Source of the DNA: Nitrososphaerales archaeon
GTDB lineage: Archaea; Thermoproteota; Nitrososphaeria; Nitrososphaerales; CADDZS01
Direction of reading: 5' to 3'
NCBI GenBank assembly: GCA_030041295.1
Contig: JASHOD010000069.1
Coordinates: 1-64,000 of the forward strand
DNA: 64,000 nt
The position numbers and the translations under genes are program-made. A model generated the notes under the pieces. The model did not search any database. It had not been told where the DNA came from and saw nothing but the letters and a program-made list of their open reading frames with translations. Below, in pieces: positions 53,745 to 63,003 of this stretch; position 1 is the stretch's first letter; every line of letters begins with the position of its first letter.

Positions 53745-55316
53745 TTACCTTCGCCTAAGCAGTCCAACAACGACTATTACAAAGGACACCACGAAGCCTA
53801 TCTTCCCTAGTTCGGAACTTGTATAGAGAATAGACACTCCGACTCCAAAGATTCCGAACCCTACGAGTGCCCCAGACAGGAAGCCTCGTCCTCTCCTCTT
53901 GTTCTTATGTTCGTCGTACATCTCTTTCTGTTGTTCATATTCAATGTAATTCCTGAGCATCGGTGCCAACTCAATGGATGCGTCGATGGCCGCCGTCAAA
54001 CGTTTGATCTGTTCTTTTATTTCAGCGCTGTAAGCTTCTTCCACGAGTCCTTCCTTCTCGAGCAGCCTCCCTAGGATCTTGATAAAACGAAAATCCCGAT
54101 CCAAAGTTAAACACACCCCTTCGAGGATCGAGAGCATCCGCATGTAGAGGACCAGGTTCTTTGGAAGTTTGAACGGGAACTGGTAGATCGTACGATTCGC
54201 AACCTCCATCAGCGCCTTGACCTCGCTTTCCTCGATTTTCTTTCCGCTCATATCCGCAAGAGCGAGTTCGACACCGCGAGTGATTACGTACCGATTAGCT
54301 TGAGGCTGAAGAATCCCCAGTTCAAGCATGACCTGAACGATTCTTTGCGGATTCTTATCGACCAAAGCGGTGTAGAACCTTACGAGATTGAGTCTGGTCT
54401 CCTCGTCCAGATTCCCTGCCATCCCGTAATCATAAAGAACAATGCGGCCATCCGGGGCAATTGAGATGTTGCCCGGGTGTGGATCCGCGTGAAAGATTTC
54501 CTCGCTCAAGAGCATTTTAAAGAACAATCTCCCGACGTTTCGAGCTAGTTTCCGTCGGTCAAGGCGGGCTTCATCGAGTGCCTTTGTGTCATTGACTTTG
54601 ATTCCACCTATGTATTGCAAAACGAGAACCTTGTCGGTAGAAACCTCGGGAAACGCATCGGGGATAATAACGGACTTGTCGTCTTCCAAGTTTCGCTTTA
54701 TCGTCTTTAGGTTTCGGAGTTCTTGCTTGTAGTCTACTTCCTCCTTGATAGTGTCCGAAAATTGGTCAACTACAGAACCAACCGAGAAGCGCAGGGATTC
54801 GTCGATGAAACGACCGACCAATGGAACGAGTCTACGAAGCACACTCGTCTCGATTGTCATCCGTTCCCTAATGCCTGGACGGTTTACCTTTACGACGACT
54901 TCCTCTCCATGATAGCACGCCCTGTACACTTGACCCAGACTTGCTCCCGTGACTGCTTCTGGATCGAAAGAGTCGAATACCTCGTCTAATTTTCCAATTT
55001 CCGCTTCAATCAACGGTTTCACTTGATCGAACGGGGCGGGCGGAACCTCGTCCTGCAGTCGGGAAAATTCGTCAATGTAGGGCTGCGGAAGGACATCCGG
55101 GCGCACTGACAGGAGCTGCCCTAACTTAATGAAAGCCGGGCCGAGCTCTATGAAGGCTTCAACTGCCTTCCTTCCATTTCTCTGGTATCTCTCCGGATGG
55201 ACGATCTTGCCTTCCGCTCGTTTGATCTCGTTCCTATCTCGTCTGTAACGAAGGGCCACGGGGGCGAGTTTCCAAATTACTCCGATGAGCCTTCGGGTCT
55301 CACGAGATGGCCACAT
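53745..55316 (-). CDS. ubiB: UbiB/ABC1 (ADCK)-family atypical kinase
   Basis: A 523-residue protein. Family motifs: the KxGQ region FIKLGQLLSVRPDVLPQPYIDEFSRLQDEVPP, the Ala/Gly-rich loop VTGASLGQVYRACYHGEEVVVKV with catalytic Lys, the FHADPHPGNI catalytic loop and LYDYGMAGNL metal-binding motif. Two membrane helices close the protein (GFLSGALVGFGIFGVGVSILYT, IGFVVSFVIVVVGLL). Relatives support quinone synthesis or lipid homeostasis; in archaea the role is unproven. Confidence 0.92.
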   Translation of the reverse strand: MWPSRETRRLIGVIWKLAPVALRYRRDRNEIKRAEGKIVHPERYQRNGRKAVEAFIELGPAFIKLGQLLSVRPDVLPQPYIDEFSRLQDEVPPAPFDQVKPLIEAEIGKLDEVFDSFDPEAVTGASLGQVYRACYHGEEVVVKVNRPGIRERMTIETSVLRRLVPLVGRFIDESLRFSVGSVVDQFSDTIKEEVDYKQELRNLKTIKRNLEDDKSVIIPDAFPEVSTDKVLVLQYIGGIKVNDTKALDEARLDRRKLARNVGRLFFKMLLSEEIFHADPHPGNISIAPDGRIVLYDYGMAGNLDEETRLNLVRFYTALVDKNPQRIVQVMLELGILQPQANRYVITRGVELALADMSGKKIEESEVKALMEVANRTIYQFPFKLPKNLVLYMRMLSILEGVCLTLDRDFRFIKILGRLLEKEGLVEEAYSAEIKEQIKRLTAAIDASIELAPMLRNYIEYEQQKEMYDEHKNKRRGRGFLSGALVGFGIFGVGVSILYTSSELGKIGFVVSFVIVVVGLLRRR

Positions 55317-55401
55317 TTGTGTAAACTGTCAATTTTTCATCTGTTACCGCATTCTTGAGAGTATCGGCTAGTGAAAAGTTGATGGGGCGGTGGTTCAGAA
55401 G

Positions 55402-55842
55402 TCAAAACAATAATTCTTTCAGCCATCTGAACAGTCCGTTCAGGATGAGAAACGACGAAAATAAACTTAGCAGGCCAAATCCAAGTCGATTGTTTCCTCT
55501 TGTTTCCTCATTACTACCAACACCACTCTTATTCAACCTACCAGATCTTTCAAGCGAGCGCTTTGCAAAATATAGGCTAGTAGCAAAGGCCGCGATCGTC
55601 TCGGGCGAGTCCTTCAAGAGATGCCCAAGCGGATCTCTTCTTGGGTCCGCTCGGTCGACGTGAATCGTATAACTGTCGTCGTATTCTCTGACATGCACAT
55701 TCGAGTTGCGATACTGCTTCCTCGATCCCCGTTTGTCTCCAAGACTAGATTCTTCGTAATCGGAAGGAAGTTCAGGAAGAACCTCCTTCGATATCCGAAT
55801 ACTTTTGGAATCATCGTTGGCATCTACCAAATAAATCCGCAC
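55402..55842 (-). CDS. Hypothetical protein with C-terminal membrane segment
   Basis: A 146-residue protein. A charged N-terminal part (EYDDSYTIHVDRADPRRDPLGHLLKDSPETIAAFATSLYFAKRSL) is followed by a short hydrophobic helix (FGLLSLFSSFLILNGLFRWL). No family recognised. It lies 35 bp downstream of the coiled-coil gene on the same strand. Confidence 0.55.
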   Translation of the reverse strand: MRIYLVDANDDSKSIRISKEVLPELPSDYEESSLGDKRGSRKQYRNSNVHVREYDDSYTIHVDRADPRRDPLGHLLKDSPETIAAFATSLYFAKRSLERSGRLNKSGVGSNEETRGNNRLGFGLLSLFSSFLILNGLFRWLKELLF

Positions 55843-55877
55843 AATCCTGACAAACGCGACTCGAAAATTCCACTCTC

Positions 55878-56222
55878 TTACTTTTCTACTTCTCGTTGTT
55901 GTTCTTCTTCTGACTCTTCCGCCCGGGACTTACCAGAGCGGCGGGACAGCAACTTGTTTCGCTTGTCTAGTTCCTTGGTATAAGTTCTGTATGAATTCAA
56001 AAGATCATCCATTAACCCAATCACTCGTTCCAAGGCATCCCACTCGGAATTAATGGAGCCAGACGAGACATTTTGCTCCACGCTTTTCTGTCCTGTTCCC
56101 GCGTCACTGTTCTTTTTCGCCTCGTTCAGCATCTTTAGTCCTTCCTCTAGCCTCGACTCTTGGGCCTCCACGTTCATCTTGAGCTTCTCGAGCCTTGTCT
56201 TGGTGGGCAATTGGTTTCGCAT
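55878..56222 (-). CDS. Coiled-coil protein, hypothetical
   Basis: A 114-residue highly charged helical protein: RLEKLKMNVEAQESRLEEGLKMLNEAKK, then WDALERVIGLMDDLLNSYRTYTKELDKRNKLL and an Arg/Glu-rich tail. The heptad-like spacing suggests a coiled coil. It is probably co-transcribed with the 55402 gene. Confidence 0.5.
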   Translation of the reverse strand: MRNQLPTKTRLEKLKMNVEAQESRLEEGLKMLNEAKKNSDAGTGQKSVEQNVSSGSINSEWDALERVIGLMDDLLNSYRTYTKELDKRNKLLSRRSGKSRAEESEEEQQREVEK

Positions 56223-56397
56223 TCAGCGCCTTTGAAAGCATTAAAGGAAAGGCGCATTTTGAAAGATTATCGTTGAAAGGACATCTCATTCTCGCACGAA
56301 CCTAGACGGGAGTCCGCAATCCAAGATTGCAAAATCCGAGACTTGAAGAGCAAGCTTAACAAACACGATTTACAAAGGCTTTCTTCAATTCAAAGAA

Positions 56398-57237
56398 ATG
56401 CGAACATTTAGAGTTGGCAACGCTACGGTCACCTCAATCAGCGTTGGGGATTTCAATTTCAGATTAAAGGACACAGACGATGTTCCGGAGATCGAGTGGA
56501 AGGGGAAATACTCCGACATTTTCGAGAACAAGCATCCCTACCCCAGTCTCAGTTTTTACGTTTCTCTACCGCATCTCTCTGTTCTCGTGGATGCAGGCGA
56601 TTTTTCAAAGTTTGCGAGTACAGACGCCGAAATGATCCCTTCTAACTACAAACCGCCGCCAACGCTCGTTGAACAACTAAAGGAAGCCGGCGTATCACGT
56701 GGCCATATCAATTATGTCGTGATAACTCATGCACATTATGATCACTATGCCGGCGTCACGATGAAAGCACCCGATGCGCGAAACATCCCCACCTTTCCGG
56801 GAGCTCGTCATCTGATCGGAAAACAAGACTTTAATTCCCATGAAATGCAGGAGGCTCTACGCGATCCAAACTCCGAGGAGAGTCAGACAATAGGGGTCCT
56901 GCTCCGAGGCGGTTTGCTTGAACTGGTTCCCGAAGGTCGCGAGCTTTCTGACGAAGTAGAGATTATCGCGGCGCCAGGCGAGACGCCGGGTCACAAGATT
57001 GTGAAGATTGCCTCAGGTAAGGAGACGCTATACTGCGTGGGCGACCTCTTCCACCATGCCGTCGAGGTGGAAAATCCAAAGTGGATGGCAAAGTGGGACC
57101 ACCACGAAACAAATCTGGTGAGCCGCAAGAGATTGATCGATGCCGCTCTAAAAGAGAGAGCCTACATCGCGGCGGCGCACATGCCACTTGGAAGGCTAGA
57201 AAGGCAGGGCTCGAACGTAAAATTCGTCGAAGTCTGA
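56398..57237 (+). CDS. Metallo-beta-lactamase-fold hydrolase (AHL-lactonase-like)
   Basis: A 279-residue enzyme. The metal motif THAHYDHYAG has His 111, His 113, Asp 115 and His 116. Other ligands are in APGETPGHKIV, CVGDLFHHAVEV and IAAAHMPLGRLER. The long N-terminal part (VLVDAGDFSKF ... LVEQLKEAGVSRGHINYVVI) resembles lactonase-like members. The substrate is unknown. A TATA-like GATTTACAAA lies about 30 nt before the ATG. Confidence 0.88.
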   Translation: MRTFRVGNATVTSISVGDFNFRLKDTDDVPEIEWKGKYSDIFENKHPYPSLSFYVSLPHLSVLVDAGDFSKFASTDAEMIPSNYKPPPTLVEQLKEAGVSRGHINYVVITHAHYDHYAGVTMKAPDARNIPTFPGARHLIGKQDFNSHEMQEALRDPNSEESQTIGVLLRGGLLELVPEGRELSDEVEIIAAPGETPGHKIVKIASGKETLYCVGDLFHHAVEVENPKWMAKWDHHETNLVSRKRLIDAALKERAYIAAAHMPLGRLERQGSNVKFVEV

Positions 57238-57357
57238 GTCGACATAAAATTCACTTTCACTTCCAAGACCTCGCTTGAAACTTATTTCTGATCCCCATCG
57301 TTGATAATCGTGTACTAGCCTTAAGTCAATGATTTTACTTTGAGAGATCGGTAGATC

Positions 57358-58500
57358 ATGACGCTTAGAAGCTTTGAAATTGTTGGTAAAGTCTCGAAGG
57401 GCGTCATAACAGTTACTCTCAACGGGACCGAGATGGCCGCATTCGACCTTGAGGGCCGCGTTCTTTACTACGGGAAGGACTCCTCAACCTACAGGCGCTC
57501 GATATACAACAAGGTTTACAGACTGGAATGGATCAGAAAAGAAGATAGAATAGTAGAGAGAGTGGCAGATCCACAACCTATTCTTCGAAGAGCTTACGAG
57601 ATTGCACAGGAAACCTGCCACAACGTTACTGATATTTCATTGAAAACAGCACTTGAAACACCTGCATCGAGGACAGTTTCCTGGCTGGCAGAAGATGCGA
57701 AAAGAGCGGCGGAGTTGTACAAGCCCATTTCCATCGTTCCACCTGATCTGTACTTTTCTACATATCTTCAACTCACAACCGGCTGTCCGTGGAACAAATG
57801 CTCATTTTGCAATCTTTATGGTAACACAGGGTACTCGGTGAAGTCGTCGGATCAATTTTCAAATCATATACAGGCTGTCAAAGAATATCTTGGAAAGGGG
57901 ATCGAAGCAAGAAAAACCATTTTCTTGGGCGATGCAAATGCAATAGGTGTCAGTCGAAAATTCCTGAAGCAGATCTTCTTCGAGATTGCAAAGGAATTTG
58001 ACCACCCTTCGGTTTATTCATTTGTTGATGCGTTTACTACTCCTAGAAATCTGCAAAGAAATGATCTTGAGGATTTGCATAACCTAGGTCTGGCCCGAGT
58101 TTATCTCGGACTAGAATCGGGAGAAGAGCAGGTGTTGAAGATTTTGAATAAGCCGATGGAATTGTTAGAGGCAAGAAATTTTGTTTTAGAGATAAAGAAG
58201 GCCGGCGTAAACGTTGGCATAATCATTCTAGTGGGGGCAGGAGGCAATAGTTTCTGGAAAGGACATGTGAAAAGAAGCGTTGCGTTTCTCACAGAGATCA
58301 ATTTAGGACACGGAGATATTGTTTACCTTTCACCTCTCGTTGAAAACAAATCCTATAGCGAGCTTGCACAAAGTCTGGAATTGGGAATACTTTCGGGTGT
58401 GGAAAAGGAAAAACAAAGCCAAGAGTTCCAAGAAGAGCTGAAAGGTGTAATTGATTGTCCTGTCTCAAGGTATGATATTCGAGAATCTTTCGTAAGCTAG
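57358..58500 (+). CDS. Radical SAM enzyme
   Basis: A 380-residue enzyme. The cluster-binding motif is TGCPWNKCSFCNLYG (Cys 143, Cys 148, Cys 151), a C-x4-C-x2-C form seen in archaeal relatives, where C-x3-C-x2-C is more usual. FLGDANAIGVS follows and LARVYLGLESGEEQVLKILNKPMELLEARNFV is typical of the Elp3/HemN-like barrel. About 130 N-terminal residues precede the barrel and are not recognised (the start EIVGKVSKGVITVTLNGTEMAAFD looks like a small beta domain). The reaction is unknown. Confidence 0.88.
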   Translation: MTLRSFEIVGKVSKGVITVTLNGTEMAAFDLEGRVLYYGKDSSTYRRSIYNKVYRLEWIRKEDRIVERVADPQPILRRAYEIAQETCHNVTDISLKTALETPASRTVSWLAEDAKRAAELYKPISIVPPDLYFSTYLQLTTGCPWNKCSFCNLYGNTGYSVKSSDQFSNHIQAVKEYLGKGIEARKTIFLGDANAIGVSRKFLKQIFFEIAKEFDHPSVYSFVDAFTTPRNLQRNDLEDLHNLGLARVYLGLESGEEQVLKILNKPMELLEARNFVLEIKKAGVNVGIIILVGAGGNSFWKGHVKRSVAFLTEINLGHGDIVYLSPLVENKSYSELAQSLELGILSGVEKEKQSQEFQEELKGVIDCPVSRYDIRESFVS

Positions 58501-58592
58501 CAAATTTTACATTCAGCAAGATTTTTTGTTATCTTGATTCCCTGCTACTTGGACATCCGAGTTTCTACCGCTTAAGCACGTGAAAAGATGCC

Positions 58593-60053
58593 ATGACCGG
58601 AAAGATGGAAACTGGAAAAGAAATTGCCGGCGAGCGGCGCTACCGTACACTAGTCATAGTAATCATCATGATGGGTGTAATGATGAGTGCCGTGGACACG
58701 ACTGCAGTTGTTCTCGGCCTTCCTACAATGTTGGAAGACCTTCATTCGGACATTATCAGCATGATTTGGGTCATCATGGTCTACCTCCTTGTAATCACGA
58801 TCCTAGGGACACAAGTCGGCCGGCTCGGCGACATGTTTGGAAGAGTTCGCATGTACAATTTTGGATTTGCATTCTTCACTGGAGCATCGCTTCTTTGCGG
58901 AATCTCTACATCGGGTACTGAGCTCATAGCCTTCAGGATACTTCAGGGAATAGGGGGCGCCCTAATTTCTTCAAATAGCGGAGCGGTCATCGCAGACACT
59001 TTCAAAGAAAATGAAAGAGGGAGAGCCTACGGTTTCACTGGTGTCGGTTGGTCCGTGGGAGCAATTTTGGGAATACTCATCGGAGGACTGTTCGTTACTT
59101 TTCTCACGTGGCGCTACATCTTTTTTATCAACTTACCGATAGGAACTGTTGCAACCGTAGTCGGATACGCAAAACTCAGAGAACGCTCCCCGAAGATAAT
59201 GAGAAAGATCGATTTTGTTGGCATGGGACTACTCGGAGTGGGATTGCTTCTGGTCCTTTACGCGCTCACCGAGATGTCCGGTTTTGGATTCTCCTCCGAG
59301 TACCTAACTTTGCTTGGGCTGGGAGCTCTTGTTATTGTTGGCTTTGCCTTCTGGGAAAGATACACAAAAGAGCCATTGATTCACTTCGCGATTCTTCGCG
59401 AGCGGGTTCTCGTATCATCGATTCTCGCGGCTTTCTTCCAGTCGCTCGCATCCTTTGCCGTCCTGTTTTTGATCATAATGTACCTCCAAGGCCCGAGAAA
59501 CATGACGCCTTTCAACGCTTCGCTCTTACTCATACCCGCCTACGTTCTTGGAGGTCTCATAGCACCTTACGCAGGGAGAATGTCGGACAAGTTTGGGGCA
59601 AGAATTATAGCTTCAATTGGATTAGTTGTTCAAATTTCCGGCTTTGGGGTTTATTCGTTGCTAGGAATAAATACCACATATATTTTGGTGATTATCGGCG
59701 CAATTTTGAACGGCGTCGGAAGCAGTTCGTTCTTCCCTGCAAACAACAGCGCTGTCATGAGTTCCGCTCCGCCGCAAGCTTATGGGATAACTTCCGGTCT
59801 TTTGAGAACATTTTCGAACATCGGGATGGTATGTAGTTTCGCTGTTGCCCTGATTATTGCATCTTTAGCCATACCACGCGCGACCGCATTCCAAATCTTT
59901 CTAGGGACGGGAAAAATTTCGTCTACTCTTTCTCAAGCCTTTATAACAGGAATGCACTCGGCTCTTCTTGTTTCGATACTTATTCTTGGAATTGCACTAG
60001 TGCTTTCGGTGTTTCGTGGTAGAGAAAAGAGAACTTCCGCGAATCGACATTGA
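58593..60053 (+). CDS. MFS drug exporter, DHA2 (14-helix) type
   Basis: A 486-residue transporter with about 14 membrane helices. The start VDTTAVVLGLPTMLEDLHSD and the motif A loop GRLGDMFGRVRMYNFGF are characteristic of EmrB/QacA-type exporters. GRAYGFTGVGWSVGAILGILIGG is motif C-like (antiporter). It would export drugs or other hydrophobic compounds using protons. It is homologous to the convergent transporter at 60629, with a broken VOC gene between them. Confidence 0.9.
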   Translation: MTGKMETGKEIAGERRYRTLVIVIIMMGVMMSAVDTTAVVLGLPTMLEDLHSDIISMIWVIMVYLLVITILGTQVGRLGDMFGRVRMYNFGFAFFTGASLLCGISTSGTELIAFRILQGIGGALISSNSGAVIADTFKENERGRAYGFTGVGWSVGAILGILIGGLFVTFLTWRYIFFINLPIGTVATVVGYAKLRERSPKIMRKIDFVGMGLLGVGLLLVLYALTEMSGFGFSSEYLTLLGLGALVIVGFAFWERYTKEPLIHFAILRERVLVSSILAAFFQSLASFAVLFLIIMYLQGPRNMTPFNASLLLIPAYVLGGLIAPYAGRMSDKFGARIIASIGLVVQISGFGVYSLLGINTTYILVIIGAILNGVGSSSFFPANNSAVMSSAPPQAYGITSGLLRTFSNIGMVCSFAVALIIASLAIPRATAFQIFLGTGKISSTLSQAFITGMHSALLVSILILGIALVLSVFRGREKRTSANRH

Positions 60054-60161
60054 CCGCCATTTCCCGGAAGATGTAGATTCACCAACTGAGCCTTCGTTAG
60101 AAGTTAGCTCATCACTCAATAGATTATGGCGTAGCCAAATTATGTTGTAGTCTTTTCCCAT

Positions 60162-60595
60162 TTACTGTTCCAGAACTTTCTTTGAAAGACTGCTCTCAAA
60201 AAGCCAGAACTCGTTTCCATCCAAGTCTAGGAACTTGGCGCTTTTGTAGCCATCCTCGTTAGTGGGTCTTGAGAAAATTTAACGTCCTTGCTTTTTATTT
60301 CAGTGCATGTCCTTTCAAAGTCATCTGCAGTGAACCCAATTCCCCTATTGCCAGGCTCAAGAGGGGCGAAACCGTCGCCGCACAGATGGATGCGAATCTC
60401 CGCGCTGGATTCTACATCAGGGCTCACGCAGATCGCATGATTTCTGTCCAATACGACCTTGAATCCTAACTTTTCCACATACCATTTCTTTGCATCTTGA
60501 GCATTGGAGACGACAACTGCTACGTCTGTATAGCCATCAATCATGTTAGAGTTTCGGGATTTGAGAGATGTTACGAATTTCTCTCTGACACACAA
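60162..60595 (-). pseudogene. VOC (glyoxalase-like) protein, frameshifted near the 3' end
   Basis: Frame 1: MIDGYTDVAVVVSNAQDAKKWYVEKLGFKVVLDRN, then IRIHLCGDG, GIGFTADDFERTCTEIKSKDVKFSQDP, and a premature stop at 60227. The expected C-terminus continues in another frame, NEDGYKSAKFLDLDGNEFWLFESSL, ending at 60162. Loss of one C from a run (GGG on the plus strand, 60264-60266) explains the shift. As it is in a homopolymer it could also be a sequencing error. The VOC fold would otherwise be complete. Confidence 0.75.
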
Positions 60596-60628
60596 GGGCG
60601 AAGCTGAAGAATCTTGAAAACTGGTTTT

Positions 60629-62113
60629 TCAGCTCTTAACTTCTCGGCTTGAAACTCCTTCTATGTCCACACTGGATACTCGTGGCCGTCTCTTACTCAA
60701 TGACGCCGGAATCACGGCGAAGGAATTGATCACAGCAAGCACCAATGCTGCAAGTTGAAACCCGGCGATAAATTCTCCCTTACCCACGAGGCCCTGGGTA
60801 TTGGCTGCGTAACTTTGCACTAAATTATTCAGCTGGTTGTATGGTATCACCAGAGTCATAATCAAAATTGCGAGACCAAAGCTAGCAGTGTCTCCTATAT
60901 TGGACATAGTTATTCTCAAGCCAGAGGCGATGCCTCGACGGTTCGCTGGCACCGAACCCATCACGGAGCTAATATTTGGAGATACCCACAGACCCGTACC
61001 TACTCCGAGCACCGCGAGAGCGATCAGCACAGTATTCACACCCGTATTTTGATTTATGAAAGCGAACAAGAAGAAAGCGAGACTGCTGATCCCAAGACCC
61101 GTCATAGCAAACCCTCTTGATCCGTATTTATCCGATAATCTTCCACTTATGGGGCCCACCACAATGAAAGTCGCATCCAATGCTAGTAAATGAAGACCTG
61201 TTTGTAGCGGCGTATCCCCCACAATCACTTGCAGATAGAATGACACCATTATCAAAATACCAGACCATGCCACTGCATTCAGTGTTTGTGCGATAGTACC
61301 GCCAGTAAATTCCTTGATCTTGAATAGTTTCATATCCAATAGTGGCAACCTTTTCGTTGTCGCTGCTAGTTTATCTCGGGTAATTTCATATCTGGCAAAG
61401 AAGACGATCAGTATCAAACCAAGTGCAAGCATCAGGAATCCTGCATCATAACTTGACAACCCGAAGCTGAGGTAAGTAATTGCGAGTAGAACGAGCCCCA
61501 GCCCTCCCGCAAAAGAAAAGAAACCCACCCAGTCTATGCCTCGGTAAGAATCCCTTGTGGAAATGTCCTTCAATCGATAATGGGCCCAGACTGTGCCGAA
61601 GATCCCGATCGGTATGTTGATGTAAAACAAGGCTCTCCAGTCCGTGAAGGAAAGGATTACCCCGGAAAGTGTGAGCCCCATGATAGAGCCGATCCTGTAG
61701 GCGATGCTATTCATGCCCAATATCTTTCCCAGTTCATCAGGCGGCGTTGCATCCGTCAGTATGGCTGCGCTGTTTGCGATGAGCATGGCGGCTCCGAGGC
61801 CCTGAACCATTCTCGAGGCAATTAGCTCCAATGGAGTGTAGGAAAGTGCGGCAAAAGCAGATCCAATGGTGAAAACCATGAAGCCGTAGTTGTAGATCTT
61901 CACGCGCCCAAAAAGATCCGTAGATCTCCCTATCAAAAGTAGACCGAGAGTGCTTGCAAAAAGGTAAGCCTGACTGACCCAAATAACATCGGCAATGTCT
62001 GCATGGAGCTCGTACGCAATGGTTGGAAGGCCCACGAGAACGATTCTAGCATCCACCCCTGCCATGAGCGTGCCGACAGTTGTTACGCTAAGTGCGACGT
62101 ACTTGTACTGCAT
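60629..62113 (-). CDS. MFS drug exporter, DHA2 (14-helix) type
   Basis: A 494-residue transporter with about 14 helices. VDARIVLVGLPTIAYELHAD and the motif A loop GRSTDLFGRVKIYNYGF mirror the transporter at 58593, so the two are paralogues in convergent orientation. GMNSIAYRIGSIMGLTLSG is the motif C counterpart. A likely proton-driven multidrug exporter; the substrate is unknown. The 540-bp region upstream of it holds no supported gene and may carry its control sites. Confidence 0.9.
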   Translation of the reverse strand: MQYKYVALSVTTVGTLMAGVDARIVLVGLPTIAYELHADIADVIWVSQAYLFASTLGLLLIGRSTDLFGRVKIYNYGFMVFTIGSAFAALSYTPLELIASRMVQGLGAAMLIANSAAILTDATPPDELGKILGMNSIAYRIGSIMGLTLSGVILSFTDWRALFYINIPIGIFGTVWAHYRLKDISTRDSYRGIDWVGFFSFAGGLGLVLLAITYLSFGLSSYDAGFLMLALGLILIVFFARYEITRDKLAATTKRLPLLDMKLFKIKEFTGGTIAQTLNAVAWSGILIMVSFYLQVIVGDTPLQTGLHLLALDATFIVVGPISGRLSDKYGSRGFAMTGLGISSLAFFLFAFINQNTGVNTVLIALAVLGVGTGLWVSPNISSVMGSVPANRRGIASGLRITMSNIGDTASFGLAILIMTLVIPYNQLNNLVQSYAANTQGLVGKGEFIAGFQLAALVLAVINSFAVIPASLSKRRPRVSSVDIEGVSSREVKS

Positions 62114-62653
62114 TTACTGTGGTGTTCCTTCAAGTGTGCGCAGAGAGAAGCCCATTCCTGAGTTCTTGATAATACGAGAGATGGAGGCTCTCAGAGACCT
62201 AGGGAACGAGTAGAGAATCGAGCCCTCTTTAACTTATTTGCCGGGCATTGTAAGCCAGCTCGCCTATCCAACGTAACTTTGGTTGAATTGTCTAAACAAA
62301 AATCGTAAACGAAAAGTTAAGACCGTGAACATGTCTCTTTTCTTTTTCCTTCTGCGGTTAATTGTTGATTATCTCTTGATTCTTGGAACGCAAACGGAGT
62401 ACGCCAAAGCTACCGTAGTTGGTCGCGTAAGCCGACGTCACAGAGATCTTTCTACTTGTCGTTTTCGATTTATTATCACTAGCCGGGAATGAAATTCATT
62501 CCTGTGTTGGAAAGTAATAAATTCCTATCGGATTTCGATACATTAGCCATCAAAATAGAATAAGGTTATTTTACCGTTTTAGCATACCCTGGTGTAACTA
62601 ACTATTGCAAATGTCAAAATTCCAAATATTGTCCCAACATACTACATTATGAA
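62114..62653. other. Gene-poor region with a palindrome
   Basis: No supported gene. A 69-codon frame at 62283 has poor composition and was not accepted. GGAATGA/TCATTCC (62486-62502, 3-nt loop) is a perfect 7-bp inverted repeat, an operator-like site about 165 bp before the CopG-like gene and about 370 bp before the leftward MFS gene. AT-rich stretches at 62510-62590 may hold promoters. Confidence 0.4.
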
Positions 62654-62665
62654 TTGTTGAGTTTG

Positions 62666-62929
62666 ATGAAAAGAATCACAGTTTCGCTCGACGACGAGAT
62701 CTACGCAAGCCTGGTAGACTACGCCGCGGATGCGTGCAAGCAAGACTTGTCTCGCTTGAGCGTCAGCAAGGCGATGAGAAAGCTCCTAGCCAGCGAGCTC
62801 GGTAGACTCAATTATTATCCAATGTCCACGAAGAAGCAACAAGAGATGCACGTGCGCCAAATTATTCGCCAGCGAGCGCAACAGATCGAAGATCCTTTGA
62901 CCATAAGCCATGAACGGAACGGTATCTGA
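62666..62929 (+). CDS. Ribbon-helix-helix (CopG/MetJ-like) DNA-binding protein
   Basis: An 87-residue protein. The start KRITVSLDDEIYASLVDYAAD is a classic ribbon-helix-helix strand and helix, followed by RLSVSKAMRKLLASELGRL (second helix). The C-terminal part is charged and helical (KKQQEMHVRQIIRQRAQQIED). No toxin gene follows, so a repressor role is as likely as an antitoxin role. The ATG at 62666 is chosen because the RHH strand begins directly after it. Confidence 0.75.
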   Translation: MKRITVSLDDEIYASLVDYAADACKQDLSRLSVSKAMRKLLASELGRLNYYPMSTKKQQEMHVRQIIRQRAQQIEDPLTISHERNGI

Positions 62930-63003
62930 GTTCCATTCCAATCTAAAGGGCCCAACACGTACAACGAAACGTTTAATCTAATGTTTGAGCCACCACTTGA
63001 CCG

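Noticed and set aside
58580-58921. 113-codon plus-strand frame overlapping the MFS exporter
   Set aside because: Cys/His-rich shadow frame of the transporter gene.
62283-62492. 69-codon frame in the gene-poor region
   Set aside because: Biased composition without start signal or recognisable fold.
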